Positions 62,569 to 64,000 of a stretch of 64,000 bases of DNA are shown here, piece after piece. Source of the DNA: Pseudomonas viridiflava (GTDB lineage: Bacteria > Pseudomonadota > Gammaproteobacteria > Pseudomonadales > Pseudomonadaceae). How positions within the stretch are numbered: position 1 is the stretch's first letter; the number at the start of each line of letters is the position of its first letter. Below the pieces are notes generated by a model, which did no database searches, was not told the origin of the DNA, and saw nothing but the letters and a program-made list of their open reading frames with translations. A program made the position numbers and the translations under genes. The stretch lies in the NCBI RefSeq assembly GCF_900602065.1, contig NZ_UWFN01000263.1:222277-286276 (forward strand), in the 5' to 3' direction.

Positions 62569-62940
62569 CTACGTGGGCTTGCGCCATAAACGGAAGATGA
62601 CCCAGCCATACACTGCGGTGTTGACCAGCAGTACTACAGCACCCAGCCACAGCTGGATCTGCGGAGTCAGGCCTGCCGGATAAATCAACGCAATCAGATA
62701 GTGCTCGATGAATCCCCCGTCATACCCTTCCCCGCCCGCGCGGGCACGTAGCGCGTTCTCCAAAGGCGTAAGCGGACAGTAAAGATGAAAGAACTCCACC
62801 ACTGCCCCCCAGATCATCGCCGGTATATGCAACGCCATCACCCAGCGCCAGCGCAAAACCAGCAGTCCGCCAGACAGCACGAACACGATAAACAGCAGAT
62901 GAATGACCAATACAGCATCGGCGCCCAGACGATAGAGCAT
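62569..62940 (-). CDS. DUF2784 membrane protein
   Basis: A 123-residue protein with four hydrophobic helices (ADAVLVIHLLFIVFVLSGGL; VMALHIPAMIWGAVVEFF; the YLIALIYP segment; LWLGAVVLLVNTAVYGWVIF) and CPLTPLENALR, the DUF2784 signature. ATG 62940 has GAGGA about eight bases upstream, favouring it over ATG 62946. Function unknown. Confidence 0.85.
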   Translation of the reverse strand: MLYRLGADAVLVIHLLFIVFVLSGGLLVLRWRWVMALHIPAMIWGAVVEFFHLYCPLTPLENALRARAGGEGYDGGFIEHYLIALIYPAGLTPQIQLWLGAVVLLVNTAVYGWVIFRLWRKPT

Positions 62941-63170
62941 GTACATGTCCTCAAGCAAAACGGCGAAAACGGAAACAGCTCCAAGTGTTTAAAGTTCAAC
63001 TTGATTTCGCTCACTATAAACTTTTTTCAAAATGTAAACTTTCTCACGTTTTCGATGGACTTTTTCCGAACGCCTACAGTCGGATCATTCAAGCAGCACA
63101 AACTTTATGCCATCGGGCGGAAGCTTGAACTGTTCTAGCCATTTACCAAGAACTAAGGAAGGAAATCATC

Positions 63171-63329
63171 ATGGGCATCGGCACTATTCTTATCATCGTC
63201 CTGATTCTGCTGTTGATCGGCGGTCTGCCAGTCTTCCCGCACTCCCGCAGCTGGGGCTACGGTCCATCGGGCATCATCGGTACCGTCCTGGTGATTCTGC
63301 TGATATTGGTGCTGTTGGGACGGATATAA
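63171..63329 (+). CDS. DUF3309 small membrane protein
   Basis: A 52-residue protein, MGIGTILIIVLILLLIGGLP, then VFPHSRSWGYGPSG and a second hydrophobic helix ending LLGRI. This is the typical DUF3309 layout: two helices around a Tyr-Gly-Pro-Ser-Gly turn. AAGGAAGGA lies upstream and a terminator follows. The overlapping 80-codon reading in another frame is a shadow. Function is unknown. Confidence 0.88.
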   Translation: MGIGTILIIVLILLLIGGLPVFPHSRSWGYGPSGIIGTVLVILLILVLLGRI

Positions 63330-63352
63330 CGTTCCCGCACCCGCAGTAAAAC

Positions 63353-63378
63353 AGCCCCGCTTATAGCGGGGCTTTTTA
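63353..63378 (+). terminator. Rho-independent terminator after the DUF3309 gene
   Basis: AGCCCCGC and GCGGGGCT pair around TTATA, followed by TTTTATT, 24 bases after the stop codon. Confidence 0.92.
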
Positions 63379-63536
63379 TTGGATTGATAACTAACCACTT
63401 TAAGCGCTTAACTATCAGATTCACTTTTGATCTAACCACTTGATGGCAAAGTGTCTGACAATTCGACATCACGACCGCCGTAAACCGCGATGACACCTAT
63501 CAAACAAAATTCAACTACCTGATTTGGAATGCGTTT
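63379..63536. other. Gap without recognisable features
   Basis: An AT-richer stretch between the terminator and the REP array. I see no gene, hairpin or promoter I can support. Confidence 0.5.
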
Positions 63537-64000
63537 CTGTAGGAGTGAGCTTGCTCGCGATTGCACCTGGTCAGACGATGATTTTTCAACAGTGCTGCCG
63601 CTATCGCGAGCAAGCTCGCTCCTACAGGCCCGTGGTTACCGCGAGATATCGCGGTGTCAGGGACGCTGGGGCAGCTCATGGTAGTAACAACTCAACTCTA
63701 TGATTGGAATGCTTGTTGACTGTAGGAGTGAGCTTGCTCGCGATTGCACCTGGTCAGACGATGATTTTTCAAAAGTGGGACCGCTATCGCGAGCAAGCTC
63801 GCTCCTACAGGGCGGTGTTTGCTGGGCGACAGCGCGGTGTCAAGGACGCGGGGCAGCTCCTGGCAGTAACAATTAAACTCTATGATTGGAATGCTTGTTG
63901 ACTGTAGGAGTGAGCTTGCTCGCGATTGCACCTGGTCAGACGATGATTTTTCAACAGTGGGACCGCTATCGCGAGCAAGCTCGCTCCTACAGGGCCGTGT
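63537..64000. repeat. Tandem array of REP doublets, period about 182 bp
   Basis: Three units begin CTGTAGGAGTGAGCTTGCTC at 63537, 63720 and 63902 (spacing 183 and 182). Each holds a REP doublet closed by GAGCAAGCTCGCTCCTACAG plus a shared spacer (GGCAGCTC, AACTCTATGATTGGAATGC). The third unit is cut by the window edge, so the array may continue. Confidence 0.92.

Noticed and set aside
63064..63092. AlgU (sigma-22) promoter before the DUF3309 gene
   Set aside because: GAACGC-N15-TCAAG matches only part of GAACTT-N16-TCTGA, with wrong spacing.
63107..63349. 80-codon ORF over the DUF3309 gene
   Set aside because: Wrong frame; the 52-codon frame has a strong ribosome site, hydrophobic helices and a family match.

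Overview
The window reads as chromosomal DNA of a fluorescent or plant-associated Pseudomonas (P. fluorescens / P. syringae lineage). The evidence is the RNase E sequence with its REER-repeat tail, the conserved block comEC-exbB-exbD-lpxK-trm112-kdsB-murB facing rne and rluC, the N-acetylglutaminylglutamine amide (NAGGN) operon, and many intergenic REP inverted repeats of three Pseudomonas types (GTAGGAGCTGCCGAAGG, GAGCTTGCTCGCGAT and GAATTCATTCGCGAA). No rRNA, tRNA, CRISPR array, prophage or complete insertion sequence was seen. Calls rest on reading the sequence and on remembered family features; no database was searched.

Region by region. 1-4.35 kb: start of rluC (leftward), a promoter and a long leader of about 650 nt, then rne. 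4.4-16.4 kb: leftward envelope, competence, ribosome and chromosome genes: a MobA-like nucleotidyltransferase, murB, kdsB, a Trm112-like protein, lpxK, exbD, exbB, comEC, rluB, a DUF1289 protein, scpB, scpA, a YciO-type protein and a PHP nuclease. 16.5-20.8 kb: ispZ/yciB, a YciI protein and a Cpx-like envelope-stress locus (coiled-coil membrane protein, response regulator, CpxP/Spy-like periplasmic protein, sensor kinase) with a GTAAA-N6-GTAAA box before the CpxP-like gene. 20.9-32.4 kb: nitroreductase, trkH, Mpo1-like, LpxH-like, EamA, SelT/W/H-like, FimV-like, MarR, recQ, UPF0149 and DUF454 genes. 32.5-40.7 kb: a type I secretion locus, with an RTX adhesin-like protein (leftward) divergent from TolC, ABC and HlyD genes across a 420-bp AT-rich gap.

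40.8-50.7 kb: polyphosphate:AMP phosphotransferase, a 1577-residue leucine-rich-repeat protein with a NEL-type E3 ubiquitin ligase end, a 176-bp element with terminal inverted repeats, mnmC, and a 745-bp element built from two inverted copies of a hairpin-rich repeat. 50.7-54.9 kb: an ABC/FtsX/AttH-like lipoprotein operon. 55.2-60.1 kb: the NAGGN osmoprotectant operon. 60.1-64 kb: the second copy of the 176-bp element, a YheU protein, a divergent CsrA paralogue, YnfA, an SDR, DUF2784 and DUF3309 proteins, and a tandem array of REP doublets running off the end.

The most unusual material is the NEL ligase protein, a likely effector acting on a eukaryotic host, and two families of repeats whose copies keep base pairing while the paired bases change (the 176-bp element and the arms of the 745-bp element).
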